Positions 34,421 through 42,525 of a stretch of 64,000 nt of DNA are shown piece by piece. How positions within the stretch are numbered: the first letter of the stretch is position 1; each line of letters begins with the position of its first letter. Origin of the DNA: Streptomyces thermolilacinus SPC6. GTDB taxonomy: Bacteria; Actinomycetota; Actinomycetes; Streptomycetales; Streptomycetaceae. The DNA lies in the NCBI RefSeq assembly GCF_000478605.2, contig NZ_ASHX02000001.1, positions 5,099,001 to 5,163,000 of the forward strand, given 5' to 3'. Below the pieces are notes generated by a model. That model ran no database searches. It saw nothing but the letters and a program-made list of their open reading frames with translations, and was not told where the DNA came from. The translations under genes and the position numbers were made by a program.

Positions 34421-35239
34421 TCAGTGCGGCCACATGGTCGGGTTGGTGCAGAAGTGACCGCCCAGGCGGGCGTGGTCCGGGTTCGCGTCGTCCAGGTCGC
34501 CCCGCTCCGCGACGACCTTCTCCGCGTACCGCTCCGCGTCGTCCCGCGGCTCGTACCCCAGCGCGCGCGCCGACGACAGGTCCCACCACACGCGGGTGTT
34601 GGCGGACGAGCCGTACACGACGGTGTGGCCGACGCCCTCGGCGGTGAGCGCCGCGTGGAAGAGGCGGGCCGCGTCGGCGGGGCTGAGCCAGGTGGACAGC
34701 ATCCGCGGGTCCGTCGGCTCGGGCACGCAGGAGCCGATCCGCACGGACACGGTCTCCAGGCCGTGCCGGTCCCAGTACAGCTGCGCCAGATCCTCGCCGA
34801 AGCACTTCGACAGTCCGTAGAACGTGTCCGGGCGGCGCGGTGTGGCGACGGGGACGAGCGGGTCGCCTTCGCGGGGGCGGGGCGTGAAGCCCACCGCGTG
34901 GTTGCTGGAGGCGAAGACGATCCGGCGGACGCCCTCCTCGCGGGCCGCCTCGTACAGGTGGTGCACGCCCTGGATGTTGGCGCGCAGGATGCGGTCGAAG
35001 GACGCCTCCTGGGAGATGCCCGCGAGGTGGAGGACCGCGTCCGCTCCCCGGACCGCCTCGCGCAGCGCGCCCAGGTCGGCGGGGTCGCCCAGGTCGGCCG
35101 TGACCGCGTCGGGGGCGCCCTCGACGGGGACCATGTCGAGCAGGCGCAGCTCGTACCCGTACTCGGGCAGCAGCCCGCGCATCAGGGTGCCGAGACCGCC
35201 GGCGGCGCCGGTCAGCAGGACGGTGCGGGCAGCGGGCAT
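34421..35239 (-). CDS. udh: Uronate dehydrogenase
   Basis: An NAD-dependent short-chain-type enzyme of 272 residues that oxidises galacturonate or glucuronate to the aldarolactone. It has the Rossmann motif GAAGGLG (11-17), Ser111/Ser112 with Asn113-His114 (FASSNHAVGF) and Tyr141-x3-Lys145 (YGLSKCFGE). The run VRIGSC-PEP-RMLSTWLS matches characterised Agrobacterium/Pseudomonas Udh closely, which separates it from UDP-sugar epimerases. It shares a divergent promoter region with the unknown TIM-barrel gene and opens the pectin region. Confidence 0.85.
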   Translation of the reverse strand: MPAARTVLLTGAAGGLGTLMRGLLPEYGYELRLLDMVPVEGAPDAVTADLGDPADLGALREAVRGADAVLHLAGISQEASFDRILRANIQGVHHLYEAAREEGVRRIVFASSNHAVGFTPRPREGDPLVPVATPRRPDTFYGLSKCFGEDLAQLYWDRHGLETVSVRIGSCVPEPTDPRMLSTWLSPADAARLFHAALTAEGVGHTVVYGSSANTRVWWDLSSARALGYEPRDDAERYAEKVVAERGDLDDANPDHARLGGHFCTNPTMWPH

Positions 35240-35287
35240 CAGCGGGGCTCCTTGTTGGGTACGTGGACGGCATTCACATGCGTGGAC

Positions 35288-35316
35288 ACGCTAGGGAGGG
35301 TGCCCGGGACCGTCAA
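35288..35316 (-). promoter_or_regulatory. udh promoter
   Basis: Reading leftward: TTGACG (35316-35311), 17 bp, TAGCGT (35293-35288). It would give a leader of about 40 bases to the udh ATG. Confidence 0.65.
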
Positions 35317-35344
35317 GTGCCGCTTCCGTCTGCGCTTATACGCC

Positions 35345-35374
35345 TTGACCGGCTCCTCAGGGCTGGCTTAGCGT
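35345..35374 (+). promoter_or_regulatory. Promoter of the TIM-barrel-like gene
   Basis: TTGACC (35345-35350), 18 bp, TAGCGT (35369-35374). The -10 is identical to that of the facing udh promoter, and the two -35 boxes are 28 bp apart, back to back. Confidence 0.65.
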
Positions 35375-35456
35375 GCGCCGGGTTCAGAGACATGGACGGT
35401 CGGCGGCGACAGCGTATGCCGGCCGGACCGTTCGACGGCTTCGCCAGGGAGCGCCC

Positions 35457-36764
35457 GTGACCCCACCCCCGCCCGCCGCCCGGCCCCGTGGCCCGAGGGC
35501 GTCCGCCTTCCTCTACCCCTGGGACGTCAACGGCGACCCGGGCGCCGCCGACCGCGTCGCCGCGCTGGGCGTCCGGCAGGTCACGCTCGCCTCCGCGTAC
35601 CACTCCACGCGCGCGCTGACGCCCCGCCACCCGCGCCACCGGATCGTCACCGCCGAGTACGCCGCCGTGCTCTACCCGCCCGACCCCGCCCGCTGGGCCG
35701 GCCGCACCCCGCGCCCGTACCCGGCGGGGGAGTGGGCCCCGGGCGACGCGTTCGGCACGGCCGCCGAGGCGCTGGAGGCCGCCGGTCTGGAGGTGCACAG
35801 CTGGGTCGTCCTGGCCCACAACAGCCGCCTGGGCGCCGAGCATCCCGGCACGTCAGTCGTCAACGCGTACGGCGACCGCTACCCGTGGGCGCCGTGCGTC
35901 GCCCGCCCCGAGGTGCGCGCGTACCTCACCGACCTGGCCGCCGAGGCCGCCGTACGCCCCGGCGCGCACGGCACCGAACTGGAGTCGTGCGGCTGGTACG
36001 GCCTGGCGCACCTGCACGCCCACGACAAGACCGGCGGGGTGCCCCTCGGGGACGCCGCGCAGTACCTGATGTCGCTCTGCTTCTGCGGGGCCTGCCGCGA
36101 GGGGTACGCCGGGGAGGGCGCCGACCCGGACGAGCTGGCCGCCGCCGTGCGGGCCGCCCTGGAGCCCCTGTGGACGGGCGGCGCGGGCGCGCGGGAGGCG
36201 AGCGGCGGCGCGGGCTCGGGCGGCGGGCCGGGCGCGCGGGACACGGGCCCCGGCGGCGGGCCGGGCGGCTGCGGGGCGTCGTACGACGCGGGCTGGGGCG
36301 GCGTCCGGGACCTGCTGGGCGCCCCGCTCGCCGAGGCCACCCTCGCGTGGCGGACCCGGGTCGCCCGCACCCTCCAGGAGGACGCCGTCGCGGCGGTCCG
36401 GGCGGCCGCCCCGCCGGGCTTCCGCGTCCTGCTGCACGCCGACCCCCTCCCGTACCGCACGGGCGCCAACCCGGGCGTGGACCCCGCGCACATCCTGGGC
36501 GTGGCCGACGGGGTGGTCCTGCCCTGCACGGGCGGCGCGGCCGGAGCCGTACTGCCGCCGTTCGTGCCGCACGCGCGCCCGGGCACCACCCTGGCGGCCA
36601 ACCTCACCGTCGTCGGCGGCATGGGCGGCGCCCCCGGACGGCTCGCCGAGGACGCCGCGCACGCCGTCGCGCTCGGCGCCACCGAACTGCGCCTGTACCA
36701 CGCGGGCCTGGCCTCCGGCGCCGACCTGGAGGCGGTGGCCGCGGCACTGCGCACCCTCGGCTGA
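35457..36764 (+). CDS. Uncharacterised TIM-barrel-like protein linked to uronate metabolism
   Basis: 435 residues, no signal peptide. The N-terminus (SAFLYPWDVNGDPGAADRVAALGVRQVTLASAYHS) and later strands (FRVLLHADPLPY, LAANLTVVGGMGG, ALGATELRLYHAGL) look like a beta/alpha barrel of an unclassified glycosidase-like type. A Cys cluster SLCFCGACREGY (about 202-213) may bind metal. A Gly-rich insert of about 40 residues follows near 240-280. I do not recognise a named family. The GTG at 35457 is the first start after its promoter. Back-to-back with udh, so a role on uronates or uronosides is inferred. Confidence 0.75.
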   Translation: MTPPPPAARPRGPRASAFLYPWDVNGDPGAADRVAALGVRQVTLASAYHSTRALTPRHPRHRIVTAEYAAVLYPPDPARWAGRTPRPYPAGEWAPGDAFGTAAEALEAAGLEVHSWVVLAHNSRLGAEHPGTSVVNAYGDRYPWAPCVARPEVRAYLTDLAAEAAVRPGAHGTELESCGWYGLAHLHAHDKTGGVPLGDAAQYLMSLCFCGACREGYAGEGADPDELAAAVRAALEPLWTGGAGAREASGGAGSGGGPGARDTGPGGGPGGCGASYDAGWGGVRDLLGAPLAEATLAWRTRVARTLQEDAVAAVRAAAPPGFRVLLHADPLPYRTGANPGVDPAHILGVADGVVLPCTGGAAGAVLPPFVPHARPGTTLAANLTVVGGMGGAPGRLAEDAAHAVALGATELRLYHAGLASGADLEAVAAALRTLG

Positions 36765-36789
36765 CGGTCGGTCGATTACCGTCGCAGCA

Positions 36790-36815
36790 GCCCCGGGTCC
36801 CTGACGACCCGGGGC
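36790..36815 (+). terminator. Terminator after the TIM-barrel-like gene
   Basis: A perfect 10-bp stem (36790-36799 with 36806-36815) with a 6-base loop, 26 bp past the stop. Confidence 0.75.
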
Positions 36816-36939
36816 GCTCGGGCGTGCCCGCACGGCGGCCCACGAGGCCCGCGCGAGGGGTTCGAGGTTCGCCTGCCGCGCGTCCGCGGGCGCCCGCGAC
36901 GGCGCCGGGAAGCCGTACGAACGAGTTTTGTCAGAAGCG

Positions 36940-36968
36940 TTGACGAATCCCTGACCCCGCCCTACGTT
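36940..36968 (+). promoter_or_regulatory. gntR promoter
   Basis: TTGACG (36940-36945), 17 bp, TACGTT (36963-36968). Transcription would start near 36975. Confidence 0.6.
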
Positions 36969-36990
36969 CGTCGCCGTCGTACTTCGTACG

Positions 36991-37000
36991 TCATATATGA
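36991..37000. promoter_or_regulatory. TCATATATGA palindrome, likely GntR operator
   Basis: A perfect 10-bp AT-rich palindrome in a very GC-rich genome, just downstream of the predicted start site. ATATGAGAC occurs again at 37016-37024. This suits a self-repressing GntR regulator. Confidence 0.5.
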
Positions 37001-37029
37001 GACGCGATACGCGAGATATGAGACCCCGT

Positions 37030-37731
37030 ATGACCTTCGCTCCCAGTCCCGTCCCCTCCCGCACGCAGTACGTGCTGGAGGAGATCAAGCACGCCATCCT
37101 CACCGGACAGCTGCCGCCCGGCCGCGCCCTGGTGGAGACCGAACTGGCGGCGCGCTTCGGGGTGTCGAAGACGCCTGTACGGGAGGCGCTCAAGACCCTG
37201 GCCGGCACCGGCCTCGTCGTCATGAGCCAGTACAAGGGCGCCACCGTCCGCACGGTCGACGCCGCCATGGCGCGCGAGGTCTACGACGTGCGGCTGCTGC
37301 TGGAGCCCGAGGCGGTGCGCCGCACCATCGCGCGCCGCGCGTCCCTCGAGGCGGCCGGGCAGGCGCTCGTCCGGGCCGACGGGGCCGCCGACCAGGCCGA
37401 ACGGTCGCTGGCCAACCGGGAGTTCCACCGCGCGCTGTACCTGCCGTGCGGGAACCCGCTGCTGGCCCGGATGCTCGACGAGGTGCGCGACCAGGCCGCG
37501 CTCGTGTCCACCGTCGCGTGGAGCGCCGACCCGTCGTGGCGGCGCGAGGCCGACGAGCACCGGGAGATCCTGCGCCTCGCCCTGGCCGGTGACGCCGAGG
37601 GCGCCGCCCGCGCCGTGCACGAGCACATCGCCCGGTTCGTCCAGCGGGCCTTCCCCGAAGGGCCCGAAGCGGAGCAGGACGCCGCCGGACCGGACACGGC
37701 GGCGCTCGCCGACGTGCCCGGCCACCCGTAG
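37030..37731 (+). CDS. GntR/FCD-family transcriptional regulator
   Basis: 233 residues: a winged helix-turn-helix (about 15-75; LVETELAARFGVSKTPVREALKTL) and an FCD ligand domain with metal-site pattern (FHRALY..., DEHREIL...). FCD members often sense sugar acids. I take ATG 37030; ATG 37018 and 36997 are in frame but would translate the likely operator. It directly precedes the sugar-acid lyase and dehydratase genes with a 95-bp gap, so it is the probable local regulator of the sugar-acid operon. Confidence 0.9.
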   Translation: MTFAPSPVPSRTQYVLEEIKHAILTGQLPPGRALVETELAARFGVSKTPVREALKTLAGTGLVVMSQYKGATVRTVDAAMAREVYDVRLLLEPEAVRRTIARRASLEAAGQALVRADGAADQAERSLANREFHRALYLPCGNPLLARMLDEVRDQAALVSTVAWSADPSWRREADEHREILRLALAGDAEGAARAVHEHIARFVQRAFPEGPEAEQDAAGPDTAALADVPGHP

Positions 37732-37826
37732 TATCCCCCGGCCCGGACGTCACCGCCCCGCATCGGGAAACGGCGGTGAACCGGGACCGCCCCGTACCCG
37801 TGACAGTCAGAGAAAGGCCGGTACGC

Positions 37827-38729
37827 ATGGACCACACCTCGCTGAGGGCGGCGCTCGCGGACGTCGTCGCGATCCCCGTGACCCCGTTCGACACCGACGG
37901 CGGTGTCGACCGGGACACGTATCGCGCCCTCCTGCGCAGGCTGCTCGACAGCGGCGTACGGGCCGTGACCCCCAACGGCAACACCGGCGAGTTCTACACG
38001 CTGACGCCCGACGAGCGCCGTCTCGTCACGGAGCTCACCGTGGCGGAGACCGGTGACCGCGCCGCCGTCCTCGTCGGTGTCGGCCACGACGTGCCGACCG
38101 CCACGGCCGCCGCCCGGCACGCCCGGGAGGCGGGCGCGGGCATGGTCATGGTCCACCAGCCGGTCCACCCGTACGTCTCCCGTGACGGCTGGGTGGACTA
38201 TCACCGCGAGATCGCCGACGCCGTACCCGAACTGGGCGTCGTCCCCTACATCCGCAACCCGCTCCTCGACGGCGCGGCCATCGCCCGCCTCGGCGAGCTG
38301 TGCCCCAACGTGATCGGCGTCAAGTACGCGGTCCCCGACGCGGCCCGCTTCGCCGCCGTCGCCCGGGACGCGGGCCTCGACCGGTTCGTGTGGATCGCCG
38401 GTCTCGCGGAGACGTACGCCCCCTCCTACTGGGCGATGGGCGCGACCGGATTCACCTCGGGTCTGGTGAACGTCGCGCCGGGGATCTCCCTCGCCATGCT
38501 GAGGGCGCTGCGCGACGGCGACTACCCGGCCGCCCAGGAGGTGTGGGAGCGGATCCGCCGCTTCGAGGACCTGCGGGCCGCCGACCAGGCCGCGAACAAC
38601 GTCAGCGTCGTCAAGGAGGCCCTGGCCGCGCTCGGCCTGTGCCGCCGTGACGTACGCCCGCCGAGCCGGCTGCTGCCCGAGGAGCGCCGCGCGGAGATAG
38701 CCGAGATGGTCAAGGAGTGGGACGCGTGA
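37827..38729 (+). CDS. DHDPS/NAL-family sugar-acid dehydratase or aldolase
   Basis: 300 residues of the class I aldolase fold used by DapA and relatives: GNTGEF (51-56), Tyr141 in PYIRN and Schiff-base Lys166 in GVKYAV. It lacks the DapA PGR arginine motif. Together with the IlvD/Edd dehydratase next door (GTGA overlap) the best fit is L-2-keto-3-deoxyarabonate dehydratase, forming 2-oxoglutarate semialdehyde. A ketodeoxyglucarate or ketodeoxygluconate role is an alternative; it does not closely resemble the KdgD type I know. ATG 37827 has an AGAAAGG site. Confidence 0.75.
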   Translation: MDHTSLRAALADVVAIPVTPFDTDGGVDRDTYRALLRRLLDSGVRAVTPNGNTGEFYTLTPDERRLVTELTVAETGDRAAVLVGVGHDVPTATAAARHAREAGAGMVMVHQPVHPYVSRDGWVDYHREIADAVPELGVVPYIRNPLLDGAAIARLGELCPNVIGVKYAVPDAARFAAVARDAGLDRFVWIAGLAETYAPSYWAMGATGFTSGLVNVAPGISLAMLRALRDGDYPAAQEVWERIRRFEDLRAADQAANNVSVVKEALAALGLCRRDVRPPSRLLPEERRAEIAEMVKEWDA

Positions 38730-40552
38730 GCACCGAGGAAACCCGGCCCGCCGAGCACGGCACCCCGGACGCACAGGGCACCGGGGAAACCCGGCCCGCC
38801 GGTTCCGGCGCCCCCGCCGCACAGAGCGCCGAGGCCCCCGCCGCGCGGACCCTCCGCAGTCACCAGTGGTACGGAACCGACGGCCTGCGCTCGTTCAGCC
38901 ACCGCGCCCGCACCCGCCAGCTCGGCTACCTGCCCGAGGAGCACCTCGGCAAGCCGGTCATCGCGGTCCTCAACACCTGGTCCGACATCAACCCCTGCCA
39001 CGTCCACCTCCGCGACCGCGCCCAGGCCGTGAAGCGCGGGGTGTGGCAGGCGGGCGGCTTCCCGCTGGAGTTCCCGGTCTCCACGCTGTCCGAGACCTTC
39101 CAGAAGCCGACCCCGATGCTCTACCGGAACCTCCTCGCCATGGAGACGGAGGAGCTGCTGCGCTCCTACCCGGTGGACGGCGCCGTCCTCCTGGGCGGCT
39201 GTGACAAGTCCACGCCCGCGCTGCTGATGGGCGCCGCTTCGGTGGACCTGCCGGCCGTGTTCGTCCCGGCGGGTCCGATGCTGCCGGGCCACTGGCGGAA
39301 CGAGGTCCTCGGCTCGGGCACCGACATGTGGAAGTACTGGGACGACAAGCGGGCCGGGCTCATCGGCGACTGCGAGATGGCCGAACTGGAGAGCGGGCTC
39401 GCCCGGTCGCCGGGCCACTGCATGACCATGGGCACCGCCTCCACCCTGACCGCCGCCGCCGAGGCGCTCGGCGTGACCATGCCCGGCGCGTCCTCCATCC
39501 CGGCCGTGGACTCGGGCCACGACCGGATGGCGGCGGCCGCGGGGCTGCGGATCGTGGAGCTCGTACAACAGGACCTGCGGCTGTCGCGGCTCCTGACCCG
39601 CGAGGCGTACGAGGACGCCGTCACGACCGTCCTCGGGCTCGGCGGCTCCACCAACGCGGTCATCCACCTGATAGCCATGGCGGGCCGCTCCGGGGTGCGG
39701 CTCACGCTGGACGACTTCGACCGGATCGCCCGCACGGTGCCGGTCCTGGCGAACCTCCGCCCCGGCGGGCAGTACCTGATGGAGGACTTCCACTTCGCCG
39801 GGGGCCTGCCCGGGTTCCTCGCGCGGATCACCGACCTGCTGCACCTGGACCGGCCGACCGTCGCCCACGCGACCCTGCGCGAGCAGCTCGCCGGGGCCCA
39901 GGTCCACAACCCGGAGGTGATCCGCCCCCGCGAGAAGCCGCTCGCGGACGAGGGCGGACTCGCCGTCCTGCGCGGCAACCTCTGCCCGGACGGCGCCGTC
40001 ATCAAGCACATCGCCGCCGAGCAGCACCTGCGCCGCCACACCGGCCCGGCCGTCGTGTTCGACGACTACCGCACCATGCAGCGCACCATCAACGACCCGG
40101 CGCTCGGCATCACCGCCGACCACGTCCTCGTCCTGCGCAACGCGGGCCCCAAGGGCGGCCCCGGCATGCCGGAGTACGGGATGCTCCCCATCCCCGACTA
40201 CCTGCTCAAGCAGGGCGTGCGGGACATGGTGCGGATCTCCGACGCCCGGATGAGCGGCACCAGTTACGGCATGTGCGTCCTGCACGTGGCGCCCGAGTCG
40301 TACGTCGGCGGGCCCCTCGCCCTCGTCCGGACCGGCGACCTCATCACGCTGGACGTGGACGCCCGGTCGCTCCACCTCCATGTGGACGACGAGGAGCTGG
40401 CCGAGCGGCGCGCCGCGTGGACGGCGCCGGTCCACCCGTACGAGCGGGGCTACGGCGCGCTGTACCAGGAGCAGATCACCCAGGCCGACACGGGCTGCGA
40501 CTTCGACTTCCTGGCGAGGCCGGGCACCGTACCGGAGCCGTACGCGGGCTGA
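38726..40552 (+). CDS. IlvD/Edd-family sugar-acid dehydratase, L-arabinonate dehydratase-like
   Basis: A 608-residue Fe-S dehydratase with cluster cysteines at Cys91 (DINPCH), Cys159 (GGCDKS) and Cys232 (GHCMTMGTAST). The C-terminal block (ITLDVDARSLHLHVDDEELAERRAAW, then GCDFDFL) strongly recalls L-arabinonate dehydratase rather than IlvD. An extra N-terminal stretch of about 40 low-complexity residues carries a duplicated ETRPA motif. The GTG start is coupled to the DHDPS-family gene. Substrate could be L-arabinonate, galactonate-type acids or an aldarate; the sequence favours the first. Confidence 0.82.
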   Translation: MSTEETRPAEHGTPDAQGTGETRPAGSGAPAAQSAEAPAARTLRSHQWYGTDGLRSFSHRARTRQLGYLPEEHLGKPVIAVLNTWSDINPCHVHLRDRAQAVKRGVWQAGGFPLEFPVSTLSETFQKPTPMLYRNLLAMETEELLRSYPVDGAVLLGGCDKSTPALLMGAASVDLPAVFVPAGPMLPGHWRNEVLGSGTDMWKYWDDKRAGLIGDCEMAELESGLARSPGHCMTMGTASTLTAAAEALGVTMPGASSIPAVDSGHDRMAAAAGLRIVELVQQDLRLSRLLTREAYEDAVTTVLGLGGSTNAVIHLIAMAGRSGVRLTLDDFDRIARTVPVLANLRPGGQYLMEDFHFAGGLPGFLARITDLLHLDRPTVAHATLREQLAGAQVHNPEVIRPREKPLADEGGLAVLRGNLCPDGAVIKHIAAEQHLRRHTGPAVVFDDYRTMQRTINDPALGITADHVLVLRNAGPKGGPGMPEYGMLPIPDYLLKQGVRDMVRISDARMSGTSYGMCVLHVAPESYVGGPLALVRTGDLITLDVDARSLHLHVDDEELAERRAAWTAPVHPYERGYGALYQEQITQADTGCDFDFLARPGTVPEPYAG

Positions 40553-40561
40553 GCCACCGCA

Positions 40562-40612
40562 GTGGTCAGGGACCACGCACGCCCTTCGAGAAAGCGCTTA
40601 CCCCACGCGTGG
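40562..40612. promoter_or_regulatory. Operator region before the sugar ABC transporter
   Basis: Three dyads in 51 bp: GTGGTC-AGG-GACCAC (40562-40576), AAGCGCTT (40592-40599) and CCACGCGTGG (40603-40612). AAGCGCTT with flanking A and A/T is the core of many LacI-family sites. No LacI regulator is in the window. Confidence 0.5.
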
Positions 40613-40673
40613 TCACACCCGCACCACGCCAGCACGACCCCCCGCCGCATTGCACGATGAACGGAGACATGTC

Positions 40674-41606
40674 ATGGCCCAAGCCGCAGCCGTGGCGAGG
40701 CAACCCAGGGCCGGTCGGCGCCGCACGGGAGCCGAGCCACGTCGCCTGCCGTATCTGCTGATCGCGCCCGCCGGTCTGCTGATGCTCGGCTTCATCGCCT
40801 ATCCCGTGCTCAGCGTCTTCTACTACAGCCTCCAGCACTACAACGTCACCAAGCCGTGGAAGAACGGCTACGCGGGCTTCGACAACTTCACCCGCGCCTT
40901 CACCGAGGACCCGCTCTTCTGGTCCACGCTCGCCTTCAGCGCCAAGTGGGTCGTCGTCGAGGTCACCCTCCAGCTCGCCCTGGGACTCGTTCTCGCGCTG
41001 CTGGTCAACCAGACGTTCGTCGGCCGCGGCATCGCCCGCGCCCTGGTCTTCTCGCCGTGGGCCGTATCCGGCGTGCTCACCACGACCATCTGGATGCTGC
41101 TCTACAACCCGTCCACCGGCCTGAGCCGCTACCTCGCGGACGTCGGCATCGGCGCGTACGGCACCTCCGTCCTGTCCGACACGGGCACCGTCTTCTGGGC
41201 GGCAGTCCTCGCCGAACTCTGGCGCGGCGTCCCCTTCTTCGCGATCCTCATCCTCGCCGACCTCCAGTCCATCCCGAAGGACCTCTACGAGGCGGCGTCC
41301 GTGGACGGCGCGAACCGGATGCGGCAGTTCCTGCACATCACACTGCCGCACCTCAAGGACGCCATCATCCTCTCCACGCTGCTGCGCGCCGTGTGGGAGT
41401 TCAACAACGTGGACCTGCTCTACACCCTCACCGGCGGCGGCCCGGCCGGCGTCACCACCACCCTCCCCCTCATGATCGCGAACACCGGCATCGAGGGCCA
41501 CGACTTCGGTTACGCCTCGGCGCTGACCACCGTCGCGTTCGTGATCCTCCTCTTCTGCTCGATCCTCTATCTGCGCCTGAGCAAGTTCGGAGGCGACCGC
41601 CGATGA
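40674..41606 (+). CDS. Sugar ABC transporter permease (MalF-type)
   Basis: 310 residues with six membrane segments and the ABC permease EAA loop (YEAASVDGANRMRQFLHITLPHL). The N-terminus is short, as in CUT1 family MalF/LacF proteins. GGAG lies 8 bases before the ATG. The partner permease overlaps by 4 bases. The solute-binding protein is encoded 5 kb downstream in the same direction. No ATPase is encoded here, so a shared MsiK-type ATPase, usual in Streptomyces, is expected. Confidence 0.93.
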   Translation: MAQAAAVARQPRAGRRRTGAEPRRLPYLLIAPAGLLMLGFIAYPVLSVFYYSLQHYNVTKPWKNGYAGFDNFTRAFTEDPLFWSTLAFSAKWVVVEVTLQLALGLVLALLVNQTFVGRGIARALVFSPWAVSGVLTTTIWMLLYNPSTGLSRYLADVGIGAYGTSVLSDTGTVFWAAVLAELWRGVPFFAILILADLQSIPKDLYEAASVDGANRMRQFLHITLPHLKDAIILSTLLRAVWEFNNVDLLYTLTGGGPAGVTTTLPLMIANTGIEGHDFGYASALTTVAFVILLFCSILYLRLSKFGGDRR

Positions 41607-42520
41607 CCGCCGCACTCGCGGAGAAGGGCACCCCCGCGCGCATGCCCGCCCACGACACCCCGGCGCCTCCCGCCGCCGCCCCGCCCCGCCGCCGCAAGCG
41701 GGAACGCGCCTTCGACGACGTGCCGCGCTGGCAGATCTACCTGCCGCTCGCCCTGTACCTGCTGTTCACGCTCGTCCCGTTCTACTGGATGCTGCTGTTC
41801 GCCGTCCGGCCCGCGGGCTCCACCTCGCTCGTCCCGTGGCCCGTCACCACCGAGCACTTCGAGAAGGTCTGGAACGAGCGCAGCTTCGGCGTCTTCTTCC
41901 AGAACAGCATGCTCGTCGGCGTCGCCACCCTCGTCGCCACCACCGTCGTCGCCCTCGCCGGGGGCTACGCGCTGGCCCGGTTCGACTTCCGCATCAAGAA
42001 CGGCTTCATGCTGGCGCTGCTGTGCTCCCAGTTCATCCCGGGCGCGCTGATGCTGGTCCCGCTGTTCGAGATCTTCCGCAACCTCCAGATGATCAACTCT
42101 CTGGGCAGCGTCGTCATCGCGGAGACGGTCTTCCAGCTCCCCCTGTCGATCATCCTGATCAGCGGCTTCATCAAGAACGTCCCCGTCTCCCTGGAGGAGG
42201 CCGCCTGGGTGGACGGCTGCTCACGCTTCCGCGCCTTCCGCGCCGTCGTGCTGCCGCTGCTGCGCCCCGGCCTCATCGCCGTCGGCTCCTTCGCCTTCGT
42301 GCACAGCTGGAACCACTTCCTGTTCGCCCTGATGTTCCTCAGCGAGCAGGACAAGCAGACGATCCCCGTCGGCCTCAACACCCTGATCGGCGCCGACAGC
42401 GTCGACCTGGGCGCCCTCGCCGCGGGCGGCGTCATCGCCGCCGTCCCCGTCGTGATCGTCTTCGCGTTCATCCAGAAGTGGCTGATCACCGGCTTCAGCG
42501 CCGGCGCGGTGAAGGGGTGA
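41603..42520 (+). CDS. Sugar ABC transporter permease (MalG-type)
   Basis: 305 residues, six membrane segments and the EAA loop (LEEAAWVDGCSRFRAFRAVVLPLL). The N-terminal 40 residues are soluble and basic (PPRRRKRERAFD). With the preceding permease it forms the CUT1 channel. ATGA overlap with the upstream gene; the downstream oxidoreductase begins within 10 bases. Confidence 0.93.
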   Translation: MTAALAEKGTPARMPAHDTPAPPAAAPPRRRKRERAFDDVPRWQIYLPLALYLLFTLVPFYWMLLFAVRPAGSTSLVPWPVTTEHFEKVWNERSFGVFFQNSMLVGVATLVATTVVALAGGYALARFDFRIKNGFMLALLCSQFIPGALMLVPLFEIFRNLQMINSLGSVVIAETVFQLPLSIILISGFIKNVPVSLEEAAWVDGCSRFRAFRAVVLPLLRPGLIAVGSFAFVHSWNHFLFALMFLSEQDKQTIPVGLNTLIGADSVDLGALAAGGVIAAVPVVIVFAFIQKWLITGFSAGAVKG

Positions 42521-42525
42521 GCGGG

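Noticed and set aside
34421..35239. UDP-glucose 4-epimerase for this SDR protein
   Set aside because: Its length of 272 residues and the SSNH and RMLSTWLS blocks match uronate dehydrogenase, not epimerases.
37827..38729. Calling this gene dapA or kdgD
   Set aside because: It lacks the DapA PGR motif and does not resemble the KdgD sequences I know; the coupled arabinonate-dehydratase-like gene favours another reaction.
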